A DNA stretch of 64,000 nucleotides from Undaria pinnatifida (taxonomy: Eukaryota; Sar; Phaeophyceae; Laminariales; Alariaceae). The notes below the pieces were generated by a model, which made no database searches, was not told the DNA's origin, and was given only the letters and a program-made list of their open reading frames with translations. Made by a program: the position numbers and the translations under genes. The first letter of the stretch is position 1; the number at the start of each line of letters is the position of its first letter. Positions 19,001-28,344 of the stretch are shown piece by piece. The stretch is taken from contig JABAKD010000001.1 of assembly GCA_012845835.1 (NCBI GenBank), positions 6,190,976 through 6,254,975 of the forward strand, read 5' to 3'.

Positions 19001-20731
19001 GGCCCTGGCATCACCGTCAGCGTCGACTACTTCGGGCCCCTACCTCTCACACCGCGCGGGAACGTGCACATCCTTTTATTTACCGACCGCTTCAGCCGCC
19101 GGGCCGACATGTTCGCTGTCTCGGCAGAGAACTTCACGGCCGCCGGAACTGCCGACATCCTGCTCAACGAGTACATCCCTCTCTGGGGGTGCCCGGTGAC
19201 GCTCCTCTCCGACAATGGTCAACAATTCACCTCCAAGCTGGCAACCATCGTCTACGACCGCGTCGGCATCCGCAAGGTCAACACCAGCGCCTATCACCCC
19301 TGCACCAACGGCGGCGTCGAGCGGGTCAACCATGTACTGGCCCAGATGCTCTCCATGGTTGGCAACGAGAAGCAAACCGACTGGGACGTACTACTGCCGC
19401 ACGTGTCGGCGGCCTACAACAACTCTGTCAACGCCGCCACCGGACTGGCGCCCAACGAGATCCACATCGGCCGCCTACCACGCCTCCCGCTCTCGGTCTT
19501 CGAACCCGAAAACATCGGCGGTCACCAGAGCCTGGATCGCGACCACTTAGTCTACATCAACCTTGACACCGACCGGCAACAACGCGCCTACTCCCTCGTC
19601 CGAGAGCTTCACCGACTCACCGTCTCGCGTCTACAACGCCGCAACGCGCCCATCATGGCCGCCCTCCTCGCCTCCCCCCCTTTCTCCTTTGGCGGCTGGG
19701 CCTGGGTCTACAACTCCGCCTCCACTATCCGCCAGGGTGCCAAGAAGGGCACCGACGCAACCGTTCTGAAGACGAAACTCTCGTTAAACTGGAACGGGCC
19801 TTTCAAGATCCTCGCGGTGGGCCCGACTGCAGCCTCCGACACCCCCGACAACCGGCCGCTACAAGACAAGCTGCTTTTCCTCGATCTACCTTCAGACCTT
19901 CCGGGACGGGACTCCAAACCACGCGTCTCCGTCAAACGGTGCAAGCCCTGCCACAACCCCGACGACACCAGCGACATACCCAAGCACCTACCAGCGGACC
20001 TCACAACATACGTCCTCACAGCTTCCGCTGCCAAGTCCCCCCCCTACCACGTCACCCTCGACGACGTCACACCACCACCGGATCGCCTTGAGGTTGAGCA
20101 GATCACCGGCCACCAACTCGTACGCGGCCGCGGCGGAGTCATCGCTGTCCTATACGAGACCCACTGGACCGGACTCCTCAGCCCCTCGTGGGAACGCGAG
20201 CTCGACCTCCAACACTTCAGGCGCCATATTTTACTCTACTGGTCCGGGAAGCCGACACAACACCGTCAGACCAACCGCCTCTACCGCCAGATGCGCATCG
20301 GCGCCGCACACCGCGAGCTCTCCCGATCTCAAGGCCAACTCTTCCTCGCCCCCGGCTACACCCTGGTCCCCCGCGACCTTTGGCTTCGCAATTTCAGAAA
20401 CTCCACCCTCCCCTCCGGGGCACACGTTTGGTACAAGACACGTGACGGCCTCTGGTGGCTAGGCAAGATCGCTCACCGCGCGCCACCGGACGCCTCTTCG
20501 CGAACCCCCCCGGACCCTTCCTCGGGTAGTTCCTACATCATCAGGTTCCTAGACGACCCCGGCCCGATCAAGATCGACCTCCAGCCAGCTCGCTACACTA
20601 CCGCCCGGAACGCCGTCTCCGGATCGTGGTGCCTTCAACGCCATGGGCATGGGAGCCTATCCCGTGGGGTGCTACGGAATTCTGATGCTTCCCGCGGTGC
20701 CCCTACCGTTCCAACTCCCCCCATTGGTTAG
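16022..20731 (+). CDS. pol: Pol: reverse transcriptase, RNase H, integrase, chromodomain-like
   Basis: A 1569-residue Pol, numbered from 16022; the first codon is not ATG and expression probably needs a -1 frameshift. RT spans ~140-425, with the catalytic Y-L-D-D at 303-306 and M-P-Q-G-S-S-A-S-P-G-W-F in place of the commoner M-P-F-G form. RNase H spans ~450-575 (first Asp at 458). A Pro/Thr-rich linker covers ~580-810. The integrase zinc domain is H933-x5-H939-x29-C969-x2-C972. The catalytic triad is Asp1002, Asp1064 and Glu1100, a D-D-35-E core. Residues ~1354-1412 resemble a chromodomain and ~1462-1527 a Tudor/SH3-like barrel. It copies the element RNA into DNA and inserts it in chromatin. 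The chromodomain probably guides integration, as in chromoviruses (known for the family, inferred here). No inactivating lesion is seen. Confidence 0.92.
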   Translation: MSGSTDLEPGDLLGTSLSPLVQVPLATLGHPSLDPPAPPPTPGVHALHDNIPVASENPPPANPHDPPTAPCPQLLARLDTVQQTSFLNLWDRLPPHLRDIIFDLHGSGWSPSVIDSLGDVLCEFPDVFSTSKTDFGSCSLMPFKITVPPDSEPVTSRPYRINPILAKKADAVLDQYLAAGLIQHSTSPYSSPMVAIPKKDGGVRITINYKKLNAISSLGQLPIPRVDEVLDSLGKGRIFSLFDLVSSFHQITIDKDTIPLTAVCTPDRLFEWLVMPQGSSASPGWFVKVINEVIKGLERVAAYLDDIIVFDPDPTDHVANIRALFGRLRKHRLKLSPSKAKIGATTADFLGHTISASGYSPNSEKVAALTKMPMPTDKKQVRSLLGGINYYGKFLPNLSRRLRPINALLKQGATFDFTPAMEATIRAILHELTEPPILVYPDWDAVADDSRPFRLYCDASIDGFGATLEQEQLDGSVRPIIYISRATLDSERSWTPLDLEAGSIVWAIKRLRGHLWSTRFEIYSDHKALENIAKVGEHNARVRRWLEFLSAYNYPLKYRKGTANGNADFLSRLPQPATDADRTGRNRLTGPDTVGIYLIRPCGFAPNEPPTPGIGLGGLVSPPSRPIPTIQPLPFIADDYTDFRLLGSRMEHHGIPNTFVGPISTRDSTARPLVSSENAAVNTGAPPGSASRPPVVSPLSTIGATEPPPSGLISSRTRHRAAAAAGNPRPTADYGFGRRPKLTVSRRSTSTRRPHTPPAGAQPRLPPTTTPPAAVPTPPASPAPTAPRPAPPSTTSPTFRSTPPLLLPDPVVDLNIDPHLLARVERYTYRDWARKQRAEPVCYAAIRFLSLDSPSPPPADLLDSIPSAQRPLLSDVLALAAKGRLHRTDDETALLVQRPPTSQPGNSLPPPAPYPPRIYVPMLMRPWVLNTCHADTSLHLGVTRTVRMLARFYWWIGMDVSARWWIRRCLHCQARKTSRHTIRWPTLSLPLPNGPGITVSVDYFGPLPLTPRGNVHILLFTDRFSRRADMFAVSAENFTAAGTADILLNEYIPLWGCPVTLLSDNGQQFTSKLATIVYDRVGIRKVNTSAYHPCTNGGVERVNHVLAQMLSMVGNEKQTDWDVLLPHVSAAYNNSVNAATGLAPNEIHIGRLPRLPLSVFEPENIGGHQSLDRDHLVYINLDTDRQQRAYSLVRELHRLTVSRLQRRNAPIMAALLASPPFSFGGWAWVYNSASTIRQGAKKGTDATVLKTKLSLNWNGPFKILAVGPTAASDTPDNRPLQDKLLFLDLPSDLPGRDSKPRVSVKRCKPCHNPDDTSDIPKHLPADLTTYVLTASAAKSPPYHVTLDDVTPPPDRLEVEQITGHQLVRGRGGVIAVLYETHWTGLLSPSWERELDLQHFRRHILLYWSGKPTQHRQTNRLYRQMRIGAAHRELSRSQGQLFLAPGYTLVPRDLWLRNFRNSTLPSGAHVWYKTRDGLWWLGKIAHRAPPDASSRTPPDPSSGSSYIIRFLDDPGPIKIDLQPARYTTARNAVSGSWCLQRHGHGSLSRGVLRNSDASRGAPTVPTPPIG
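20081..20610 (+). other. Chromodomain-like plus Tudor/SH3-like C-terminal modules of Pol
   Basis: Residues ~1354-1412 read L-E-V-E-Q-I-T-G-H... followed by an aromatic Y-E-T-H-W-T-G stretch, S-W-E-R-E-x-D-L and a helix. This is the order of a chromodomain (strand, W-x-G-Y, W-E-P, helix), though the aromatic cage is not fully canonical. About 50 residues later, G-A-H-V-W-Y-K...W-W-L-G-K-I...Y-I-I-R-F-L-D-D resembles a small Tudor or SH3-like barrel. Two potential chromatin-reading modules in one integrase tail would be uncommon. The second assignment is by pattern only. Confidence 0.55.
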
Positions 20732-22665
20732 TTTCGGGTGTTTCATCTGTTTTTGGTTATTTTACAGTAGTTTTGGGATTAGTCCTTCACGGTCAGCCTT
20801 CTACAACAGTTTCGATAGTACTACCTCATGGTTAGGCCTTTCACCTACGGTAGCATTGGGAATGATTCTTCATAGCCAGCCTTGAACCTGTAGTAACTTT
20901 AGTGGTATTATCGTAGTCATTCTTCCGACCTACAGTGTTTTTTGTTTCGTCATGTCTTCTCGTCGTTAGCCTACAACCGTTATCAGGCTTTGAATTTGGT
21001 TTTAACATTGAGGTGTCCCTCGCAATACCTCCGCTTTTGGTTTGTTCTTCATACCCGCGTTTGCCTCTTTTTCTCACCATCATCGATTCCGTCTGTCCCA
21101 CTCCGTGACGGCTGACAACTCGTGGTGGTAGAGCGGTATTCATAATTTTCTGCAATATGCAGTGTTTTAGGTACGCTCGTCTGACGACCCGGTCTTTCTT
21201 TGCCCCACTCTGTGATGGCTATCGAATCAGGACCGCCTTGTACCTAGGGTGTGTTAAGGTGTTTCTCCCCCTCTCTTTTTTATATATATTTTTTTTTCTT
21301 TTGTTTTCTCTCTACCACTACGGTCTCCGCTAGTCTCGTTTCGTCCAGGCTTTCGAACCGTGGTCGTCTCGTTTTCTTCTTGTGTTTGTACTTCACGATT
21401 CCTCCGCCGATACTCGGTGACTTTGCCCCTAGGCGCTCGATCTTTGTGTTGTATCCTGACCGCCGCCGGTGCCGCTTTGCCCTGACGGCATCGCCGAGCT
21501 CTAGGCCTGATCGGTTTTCTGCGCACTTTGCCAAGTAGGGCCCCGGCAGCCTTGCAGACTTGCAAGACCACCGGAATGCCAACCATCCTTTCTTTTTTTG
21601 TCTTCTCGTGTTTTCTTCGTGTTTGGGTCACGGTAGCTTTTGCCGCCCCGCAAGGCTGCCGAATTCTCAGTAATCATATTCCTGCCACGGTTGATCCCCT
21701 GGAACTATGTTCAGGTTCCCGTGAACTTCCCAATCACGGCGGTAATTATGCTCTCCCTTGCTTATGAGCCTTTTGGTTCCTGTTTTTTTTCTTCTAGGTG
21801 TACACGTTGCGTTGCCATTCTACGCTATATGACGCGCCAGTCGACTGCCCCTGTAGGCGCTGTTTTGGCATGCTAACTCCGTCGCTCAGCGCTGCTGACA
21901 TTTTTTTTTCTGTGTTCGAACGAATTAGGTCGATCCACTTGCGGACCTCTTTGGCTACCCTGACGTTCTGTTCGTGTTGGTTGAGTTACCTTGCTACGTT
22001 TGCCGGTTTTGTTCCCAGCGCAAACAAACCTCCCAAGTCGCCACGTTGTTCGTTCTACCAAGTGGTCCTAGCAACCCCTTAGTTTTAGCAAGCCCTACGG
22101 CAACCTAGCAGCGTTCGTTTTGTCTTACGTGTTATTTTTCATTTTTCTTCGGGCTTTGGCCACGCGGCTACGCATAATGCCTCCCGGCCATATATACTTT
22201 CGAATTTGGGTGATGCCCCTTTGCGAGCTTTCGAGTAACCGATCCTGCTCGGCGAACGACTCTCCGTTCGCTCCCCCCTGGGCCCTACATAGATCGCTCC
22301 GGTAATATGTTTCTATTTTCCCTTTGCTTTCGCTTTGATCTCTGCATTTCTTAGCTGCCTTCCCTTTGTCTTCGGGTTTCCTTTTTGGTTTTAAGTTTTC
22401 AATACTCTACATAGGTTGCTCCATTCTGGTTTTCCGTTTTCCTCTCTCTTCCTGTGACCTGTCTTTTAGCGATCTGCTTTATTAGTGAATAGCCCTATCC
22501 TTGCAGTTTAGGCCTCTTTACGAGGTGTGGGGGAATCTATAGCCTCATGTGTTTGTTTTGAATAGCCGCATCTTCGACCTCCTTTCCCGGTCTTTTAGGA
22601 TGAACGTTGTCGTCATCTTTCGACCGTCTTGAGGTCTGCATATACGACTATTCAGGGTGGGCTAA
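20732..22665 (+). other. 3' non-coding region and polypurine tract of the retrotransposon
   Basis: There is no credible gene between the pol stop and the right LTR. The first part (20740-21150) carries loosely repeated phrases such as 'ggttag-ccttcac-tac-gtag' and 'agcc-acctacagt'. The rest is T-rich. The bases just before the LTR, 'cagggtgggctaa' at about 22653-22665, are purine-rich and are the likely polypurine tract that primes plus-strand synthesis. Confidence 0.6.
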
Positions 22666-23143
22666 TGTAATAGAGTGTCGGTATAGCGGGCAATAGATTC
22701 GGTAAGATAGTCCGCAGAGTAACGGTCTATTGGCCACAAGAAGATTCCCTTAGAACGGAATATTCTTAGTGAAGCGGATAACCCGTAGAGAATAGCTAGC
22801 TTATACCACAAGAACGTTCTCGGTAATGGAGCCAAGATAGGTAGAAGTAAGCGCGTTAAGCGCTCTTGGGAATATAGCACACCTAGGAGAACGTTCCTTG
22901 TACGTTCCATAGGTAAAGGTCCAGAAGAGAGCACAGCAGCAATGCTGGAGGGTGAAGCGAACTCTGTGAGCCTCACCCCACCCCCATGCTCTCACTCCTT
23001 CCCCTTTCCTGTCTCCTTCGAGCTTCTCATAGCTCAACGCCAGTAATAAGAAACCATCAAAGAAGAACCGGTGCTGTCTCCAAGCGAAGCTGATACCCCT
23101 GCGTCCCTTCCCTCCCAACATCCGGCACCACGACTCCTTCACA
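22666..23143 (+). repeat. 3' LTR (478 bp)
   Basis: Same length and sequence as 7385-7862 except at 22844, 23014 and 23025. The four GAAnnTTC palindromes are retained at 22740-22747, 22758-22765, 22812-22819 and 22889-22896. Three differences in 478 bp (about 0.6%) imply that the insertion is recent on an evolutionary scale. I compared the LTRs by eye, so one or two more differences could have been missed. Confidence 0.93.
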
Positions 23144-23147
23144 CTAA
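23144..23147. repeat. Candidate target-site duplication CTAA (right)
   Basis: CTAA follows the terminal CACA of the right LTR and matches the four bases before the left LTR (7381-7384). Confidence 0.55.
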
Positions 23148-24605
23148 GACGAAAAAACCTCTCGAATCGAACTTGCAAGGAGCACTCGCACAACAGCGGA
23201 GGGTGTCAGAGCTGCAGTGCTGTAACTGTGGACGCTAGGGCAGTGGAGGGTCGAGCTATGTGGTGGATGGGCAGGGGCAAAGTAGGCGGCTCGGCTGCTG
23301 GACAGTGACTTCTACAGCAGAGAATCTGGCGGTATATGGCATGTATGTGTTGACAGCGAGCCAATTATGATGCACTGTAGTTGTTAGCGCTACGAACATG
23401 ATGATGGTTAAAGCTACGTGACGCAGTCGAAAGCTATTGATCGCGAAAGATCGGGGAGGGGTCCGAGTTGCGTCAAATTAGTAGCTGCACTATTTTCAGC
23501 AGAAAGGGAGCACAGCAGTGTGTTCGGCGCGCAAGACGGATCGACGTATGTACTGAAACCCATACGATAACGCGTGTACTGGAAAAAATCGTCAAACGAG
23601 AAAGCCCAAACCTTCCACGAGCACCGCCTGTTCCTTCCTAGGGAGGACCACAAGGAAGGAACCCCGACATGAGCTCCTAGAGCAAGGTGCCCGTAGTCCA
23701 AGGGGGTCCCGCGATGGTCGGTCTGGCTCCGTCAGCAAAGGTGTATGCAGGCCGATGGGCTCTCTCAGCAAGCAAAGTTCCCGTCGATGGTCCTTCGAAG
23801 GGTTGATTCCAGTATGCTCGTCCGTGGCGCGTCGTGCATATGCCTCAGCCCCGAAGCGTAAAAAACAAGTACAGGTCGACGGGCGATCTTGGGGCTTGTG
23901 CTGGCAGCTCGCGGAAATGTGCATTGCAACATGCTGGCTGGACGCGGAGCAAACGAGTCTGATGGATGGGGCTTGGGCAGTTCCGCTGCGGCGTGGTCTA
24001 TGCGACACAGGTGGCGGGGAACTGATGCGACCAAAAGCCAAGACGAGGAGTGTGCTCCGAAGAGCAGTGTCGTCCGCACGTAGTTGGAAGGTGTCGTCTG
24101 CGTGGTACGTGCCCGGCGACCAACAGGAGGGGCCCCTGCCATCTCACTGCTGTTGTGGTCGACATTGTAGGATGGAGGGCGCTCCCTCCATTGAGAAGCC
24201 ACCCGTGAAGGAACAGGGGTTGTGGGCTCGACGGAAAGCAAAAGCAAAATCGCCACGAAAATAAATATCGGAGAGATTGGAGGAACGCTGCAAGTCAAGC
24301 TTAAGGCGACGCCATTAGTAAGGTTATTGGGTGGGGGCACAGAGTGCCCCCTGCAGGTCTACCAATTGAGCAGATCCTCGGAGAGTACTCATTTTCTTCG
24401 CCTTCGTAGAGACGTAGCTTTATTCAATTCCAGCAGAGCCTCGGATGGCTTCTGAGATCGGAGGCACGTGACGCCGATCTATTTCCTAACTTTTCCGAAT
24501 ATAAAACGCCAACCTTATCATACGAAACTCATCCAAATGACCTCAAATTCGGATAATTACCGGCATTTCGAGTCCGTATCTTAACACTGCCCTACCCTGC
24601 CCGGA
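23148..24605. other. Unassigned segment right of the retrotransposon
   Basis: Overlapping open frames of 149-191 codons run on both strands between 23590 and 24340, but none has a recognisable domain, and they are shadows of one another in a GC-balanced stretch. No repeat relation to other parts of the window was noticed until the hairpin terminus at 24606. Confidence 0.4.
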
Positions 24606-24649
24606 GCATGGGTGCCGGCGACTACCAGCACCCATGCGGAGCCCTTGTA
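24575..24649 (+). repeat. R-family 3' terminus with hairpin (copy H1)
   Basis: A 'ctgccctaccctgcccgga' lead is followed by a hairpin at 24606-24637 (GCATGGGTGCCGG / CCAGCACCCATGC around a 6-base loop, one mismatch) and then GCGGAGCCCTTGTA. The same lead, hairpin and tail end the R elements at 35389 and 58458 (minus) and the copies at 28484 and 29888. Sequence after the tail differs at every copy, so the tail marks an element end. A terminal hairpin with a short fixed tail and no inverted repeat partner resembles Helitron 3' ends, although the final CTTGTA is not the canonical CTRR. Confidence 0.7.
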
Positions 24650-25200
24650 CATATATACAATGTTGGCTGGCCGCGTGGATTCTCCATATAAACCTCGCCA
24701 GGTACCAGGTTTAAATCAACGGTATCGTTCGTCTCCACACACTCATGTCTGTACCATTTGATGATATTGGGCCACCCGCATTCCTGATCATCGTTGCCTA
24801 TATAGACATGTGCTTTCGTGCCGTCTCCTCAAATGTCTTGATGTTTTGTCCACAAAGGATTTGCTCATTTACACGTACGTCGTATGATCCGCATACTCCA
24901 GATTGTGTTGCGTAAGTGTACCCCTATCATACCTACGCATGTCACGTACTACCCATCGTGTACGTAAATATTCTTGTGTGAAGCTCCGGTATATGTGTAG
25001 CGGGATAGACTATATACGTACATGTTATTGTCAGGCACCCTTACCCTCAGAACGTGTTGCTTTCTACGCTTCTGCATGCAGTATACCATATAGTAAATAA
25101 TCGAACAGCTTTTCATGCGCGGTTGTGCCGTCTACTGCGCGATGATCATATGCCATGTGCTCTATAATTGTATGCGGACATGTACATAAATATATATAAA
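24650..25200. other. Nothing recognised
   Basis: AT-rich sequence with runs of 'tatata' (24650-24662, 25190-25200). No coding, RNA or repeat signal could be supported. Confidence 0.4.
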
Positions 25201-25204
25201 ATCA

Positions 25205-25560
25205 TTCCTTGAATATCAAGTCATTCCTTGGTGTCATGGACTTTGGTCAGGAGTTTTTTGTCTCGACCTAAGTATGCGATTCGCGGAACTGGAATTCTCG
25301 GTCGAATGTGGCTTGGTTCGAGCGCCGCCTTCGGGGGGCGGCTCAAACGCCCCTCGCCCTGCCGTGTCCGTTCCGCACATCGACGTGAACGCGGACGGGT
25401 GCCGAGCGAGACGAGCGAGTGTCGAGGAGGAATTTGGGAAAAATTGTTGAATCTTAATGGCTGGAACGCCTGAATGATTTGCAAAATTGACATCATTTCC
25501 AAACGGTACGCGATAATGTTTGGAATTTAGCGGTGGCATACTCTCGAGCGTTAGTTTCTT
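25205..25560 (+). repeat. G-block repeat, copy 1
   Basis: This block matches the minus strand of 63165-63535 over its whole length. Shared phrases include 'ggtcaggagtttt', 'cctaagtatgcgattcgc', 'ctggaattctcggtc', 'cgcccctcgccctgc', 'cgttccgcacat-gacgtg', 'aacgcggacgg-tgccgagc', 'aatg-tttgaattt-gcggtgg'. A GC-rich imperfect hairpin (GAGCGCCGCC / GGGCGGCTC) lies at 25319-25343. Short open frames across it are not conserved in phase between the copies, so it is not coding. Confidence 0.75.
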
Positions 25561-25767
25561 TGCTGCACTTTTTTACTAGTTCGTTTGGTTTCTTGCTCGG
25601 CATTTAATTGCTTTTGTTTCTGCTCGTTTTGCCAGCTGGAAATGTTTGGAATTTTGCGGTGGCATACTCTCGAGCGTTAGTTTCTTTGCTGCACTTTTTT
25701 ACTAGTTCGTTTGGTTTCTTGCTCGGCATTTAATTGCTCTTGTTTCTGCTCGTTTTGCCAGCTGGAA
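25516..25767. repeat. 126-bp tandem duplication
   Basis: Two near-perfect copies lie head to tail (25516-25641 and 25642-25767), each starting 'atgtttggaatttagcggtgg' (first copy) or with ttttg in the second, and ending 'gttttgccagctgga'. I see only two differences between copies, so the duplication is recent. Confidence 0.88.
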
Positions 25768-25908
25768 ATTCAATTTTTTAGTGTGGGTTCACCTAAAACG
25801 TTACACAACTTTCCGACGATATCCAACAACTTCGCGACACAAATGACCGACGGCAAGACGTTTCGTGACAAAATAACTCCCAAACCATGGAATCATTACA
25901 TTTTCATG

Positions 25909-26320
25909 TAACAGAATTCCGAGACAAAACCAAGCAGATAAAGCCGTCTCTTCGGCCTTTGGCCCTGGCTTTAGCACGGCCGCTGACACTCCAGGCAGCC
26001 TCTGCTGTAGGCATGAACGAATGCGGTTGATTTGCAGCGAACTATCTCGCTGTGCTCGCTTCTATGTGGCCATCGTCCATGCCATTTCATGTCACCTCTC
26101 ACGCATCACTCTGTCCAATATATATAACAGAACCTCGAGACAAAACCAAGCAGACACAAGAGCCGTCTCTTCGGCCTTTGGCCCTGGTTTTAGCACGGCC
26201 GCTGACACTCCAACCAGCCTCTGCTGTAGGCATGATCGAGTGCGGTTGATTCGCATCGAACTATCCCGCTGTGCTCGCTTCTATGTGGCCATTGTCCATG
26301 CCATTTCATGTCACCTCCCT
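25909..26320. repeat. 216-bp tandem duplication
   Basis: Unit 1 (about 25909-26124) and unit 2 (about 26125-26320) share 'gagacaaaaccaagcaga', 'gccgtctcttcggcctttgg', 'agcacggccgctgacactcc' and 'ctatgtggccat-gtccatg'. They are about 90% similar by eye. The open frames running through both copies are parallel translations of the repeat. Confidence 0.85.
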
Positions 26321-27040
26321 TCTGTTTTGAGCTCGTCGTCGTACGGTTGAGGTACGAGGAAACCCGCACGTACTCGGTGAGAACAGCAGTATGTACGACG
26401 AGCATGAACGCCAGCTGACGACATTGGCAAACACACAACAGCAGGTGTACAGCAGTAGCCGAAGGGCGAAACGTCTAGCACATAATGCAGCAACAAGTAG
26501 CAACCAGAACTACAGCAGATAGCTCAAAGTGCAGTGCGAGTGCCGTTCGTTGGCAAGTTTAGTCGTACACGCATCACTCTCAAGAGCCAACAAGAGGCAG
26601 GGCAGGGGCCCCCAACACAGAGACACGTGACAACCACGGCCAGCTGTCGATCGCGTAATTGGCCGGTAGTCCGTGCTTCGGTGCGTGTATCGGAAGTCGT
26701 TCGTAGTACTACTGCTGTAGACCGTGGAAAGACCACGTGACATGTGGCACCCCATTCTGGTGGCAGCCTCGCCAGTAGACCCCCAAAAATTTATTTTTCT
26801 TTTCTTTTTCTTGGCCCCATGCACCCATTTCCTTTCCTTTCTCTTCTTTGTTCTTTGTTTCTTTTTTCCAATTGACTTGCGTCTGTTGTGCGTATGCGTA
26901 GTGATAGATACTACGTGTGATATATACGTGGTAGTCTTTCTTGGGTGGCAAGTGGTATAGTCGGTTTTCCCAGGCGCGAGTAATGAGACGTATTCACCGG
27001 TATGGACCTGGCACATCGTAAGTAAGGTGACTCCCGATTT
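26321..27040. other. Nothing recognised
   Basis: Mixed-composition sequence. A pyrimidine-rich stretch at 26780-26870 gives hydrophobic or lysine-rich frames on the two strands that look composition-driven. No domain was recognised. Confidence 0.4.
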
Positions 27041-27044
27041 CACT

Positions 27045-27215
27045 TTTATATGTTTCTGGTGGAGGCATGAATTGCGTCAGCTGTGATTTATGCGTGTACC
27101 ACCTTGGGTTGTATGTGTTTTTCCCTAGGGTATTCCTTTGCTCCAGAGTGACTGGAACCAGTCCTGTGACCACGGACTGGATTGTGCGAGTTAATGTGAG
27201 AACAACAACAACAAC
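27045..27215 (+). repeat. M repeat ending in (AAC)n, copy 1
   Basis: It matches 30480-30632. Both copies contain 'gtttaccacc-ttggtttg'-like sequence, a 'ctccagagtgact-ga-cc-gtcctgt' phrase, 'ccacggact-gatt-tgcgag' and end 'aatgtgagaa-aacaacaacaac'. A short dispersed unit ending in a simple (AAC)n tail is typical of a SINE, but I see no RNA polymerase III promoter boxes in it. Confidence 0.65.
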
Positions 27216-27336
27216 TGAAATATTGCCTGTTTCTTGACCTTTCAGCTGCTTCCTGCAAATTTTATTTTTTTGCCAACACGATTTTGAACCCTATGCAAAG
27301 ATCCTGTTTTTTGTTTTAATCAATTGTCAGCCGGCC

Positions 27337-27665
27337 GCCCCGGTGGTCTAGTGGTTTTACCCTCGAATACCTCCAACGTTTGGTTGTCCTTGAGTTCGAC
27401 ACCCACCAAAATGAATATGACCTAATTTGTAAAAATGCAATCAAAAAAAGATATCAACTGCTGAGAGCGCCTGCTACGTACAATTCGACGCCAGTCGACG
27501 AGGGAAGAAAATGCTCGATTCTCCTCGCGGTAAAAATGAAGGCACGTGCCGAAGTGGGGAGAGAGGAGGAGGGCCCGCTATGTGACCCTGGGTCTGAGTT
27601 ACTACCAGGAGCGCGAGAATGGTGCGGGGATGATAAATGGGATGAAGAAAAAAAATGTTGCAAAG
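27337..27665 (+). mobile_element. tRNA-derived SINE, family A, copy 1
   Basis: The head reads CCCCGGTGGTCTAGTGGTTTT, containing an A-box-like TGGTCTAGTGG, followed about 45 bases later by a B-box-like GAGTTCGACACC. These are the internal RNA polymerase III promoter elements of tRNA genes. The body continues with 'acaattcgacgccagtcgac', 'gagggaagaaaatgctc' and 'ggagggcccgct-tgtgacc', and ends near an A-rich 'gatgaagaaaaaaaatg'. Copies with the same body occur at 30843-31170 and, inverted, at 60750-61088. Confidence 0.72.
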
Positions 27666-27719
27666 AAAGGTATAATATGATTATTTCTACCAGTAAATAA
27701 TATGTCAGTCTCTGGGAAA

Positions 27720-28340
27720 TACGCACGGCACCATCAGCAGTCGTCATGGTAGAGACACTCCGGATATTATGTATTGAGGGGACGCGTCCGATTTCGACAA
27801 CGTGAAAGCACCCACGAAGCAAAGATAGCAGACACACATGTCCCGCCTTCTCGAGAAAAACAGAGAAGAAGCGCTACGCCAACCTCCCGTACGAGCAAAG
27901 CCACCCCCGCACCTATCTTAGACAACGCCGACACAACGGGAGATCGCCCTCCTCTTCTTCGTTTTTCTCCTCGCCCGCAACCGCGCAGACCAATCAATGC
28001 GACAGCCTTCACGTAACAAACAAATCAATCTTCTTCCAAAACATCGCCGGCTGACATGGCCCCATGTCGACGTTTGATGCAAACCGACTTTGCATCCTGT
28101 CGACTTCGAACCTCCATTGCCACGGGGACAGCAGTGCAGTCTCTTCATTAATGCCAAGGCCTCTTTCGTTTCGCCTAGAGGCGACGCAGGTTCTCAATAA
28201 TACTATTTTCGGTATTTTTGTTTGATAGACGCCAACTTTTACGTGACGGCGCATTTAACATAGTGTGTTTCGCCTATCCTTGCCTTCTTTGTTGTATAAT
28301 ATTACGTTTTTTTCTGTCAAACTATGACTTTCATAATCCC
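27720..28340. other. Nothing recognised
   Basis: Open frames of 79-81 codons overlap on both strands. No domain, RNA gene or repeat relation was found. Confidence 0.35.
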
Positions 28341-28344
28341 ATGT

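Larger units (their letters stand above)
7385..23143 (+). mobile_element. Complete Ty3/gypsy-type LTR retrotransposon encoding a NADAR domain
   Basis: Two near-identical 478-bp LTRs bound a 14.8-kb interior. Coding order is gag (10905-13616), an in-frame TGA, a NADAR plus aspartic protease frame (13617-16097), then pol in the -1 frame (16022-20731) with RT, RNase H, integrase, chromodomain-like and Tudor-like segments. RT-RNase H-integrase order places it in Ty3/gypsy. The coding regions have no internal frameshift or nonsense mutation apart from the two recoding-type junctions, and the LTRs differ at only three sites that I found, so insertion is recent. It is larger than most Ty3/gypsy elements (usually 5-9 kb) because of a 3-kb leader, the extra domain and a 1.9-kb 3' non-coding region. 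Confidence 0.93.

Noticed and set aside
23592-24340. Overlapping frames of 149-191 codons on both strands right of the retrotransposon
   Set aside because: They are mutual shadows without recognisable motifs. Coding could not be assigned to any of them.
24606-24649. Rho-independent terminator or bacterial REP-type hairpin
   Set aside because: The context is eukaryotic, there is no U tract, and the hairpin recurs at the ends of a repeat family with a fixed tail.
27337-27420. True tRNA gene at the head of SINE-A
   Set aside because: The cloverleaf is incomplete, and the sequence continues into a repeated body present at two other loci, so it is a SINE head.
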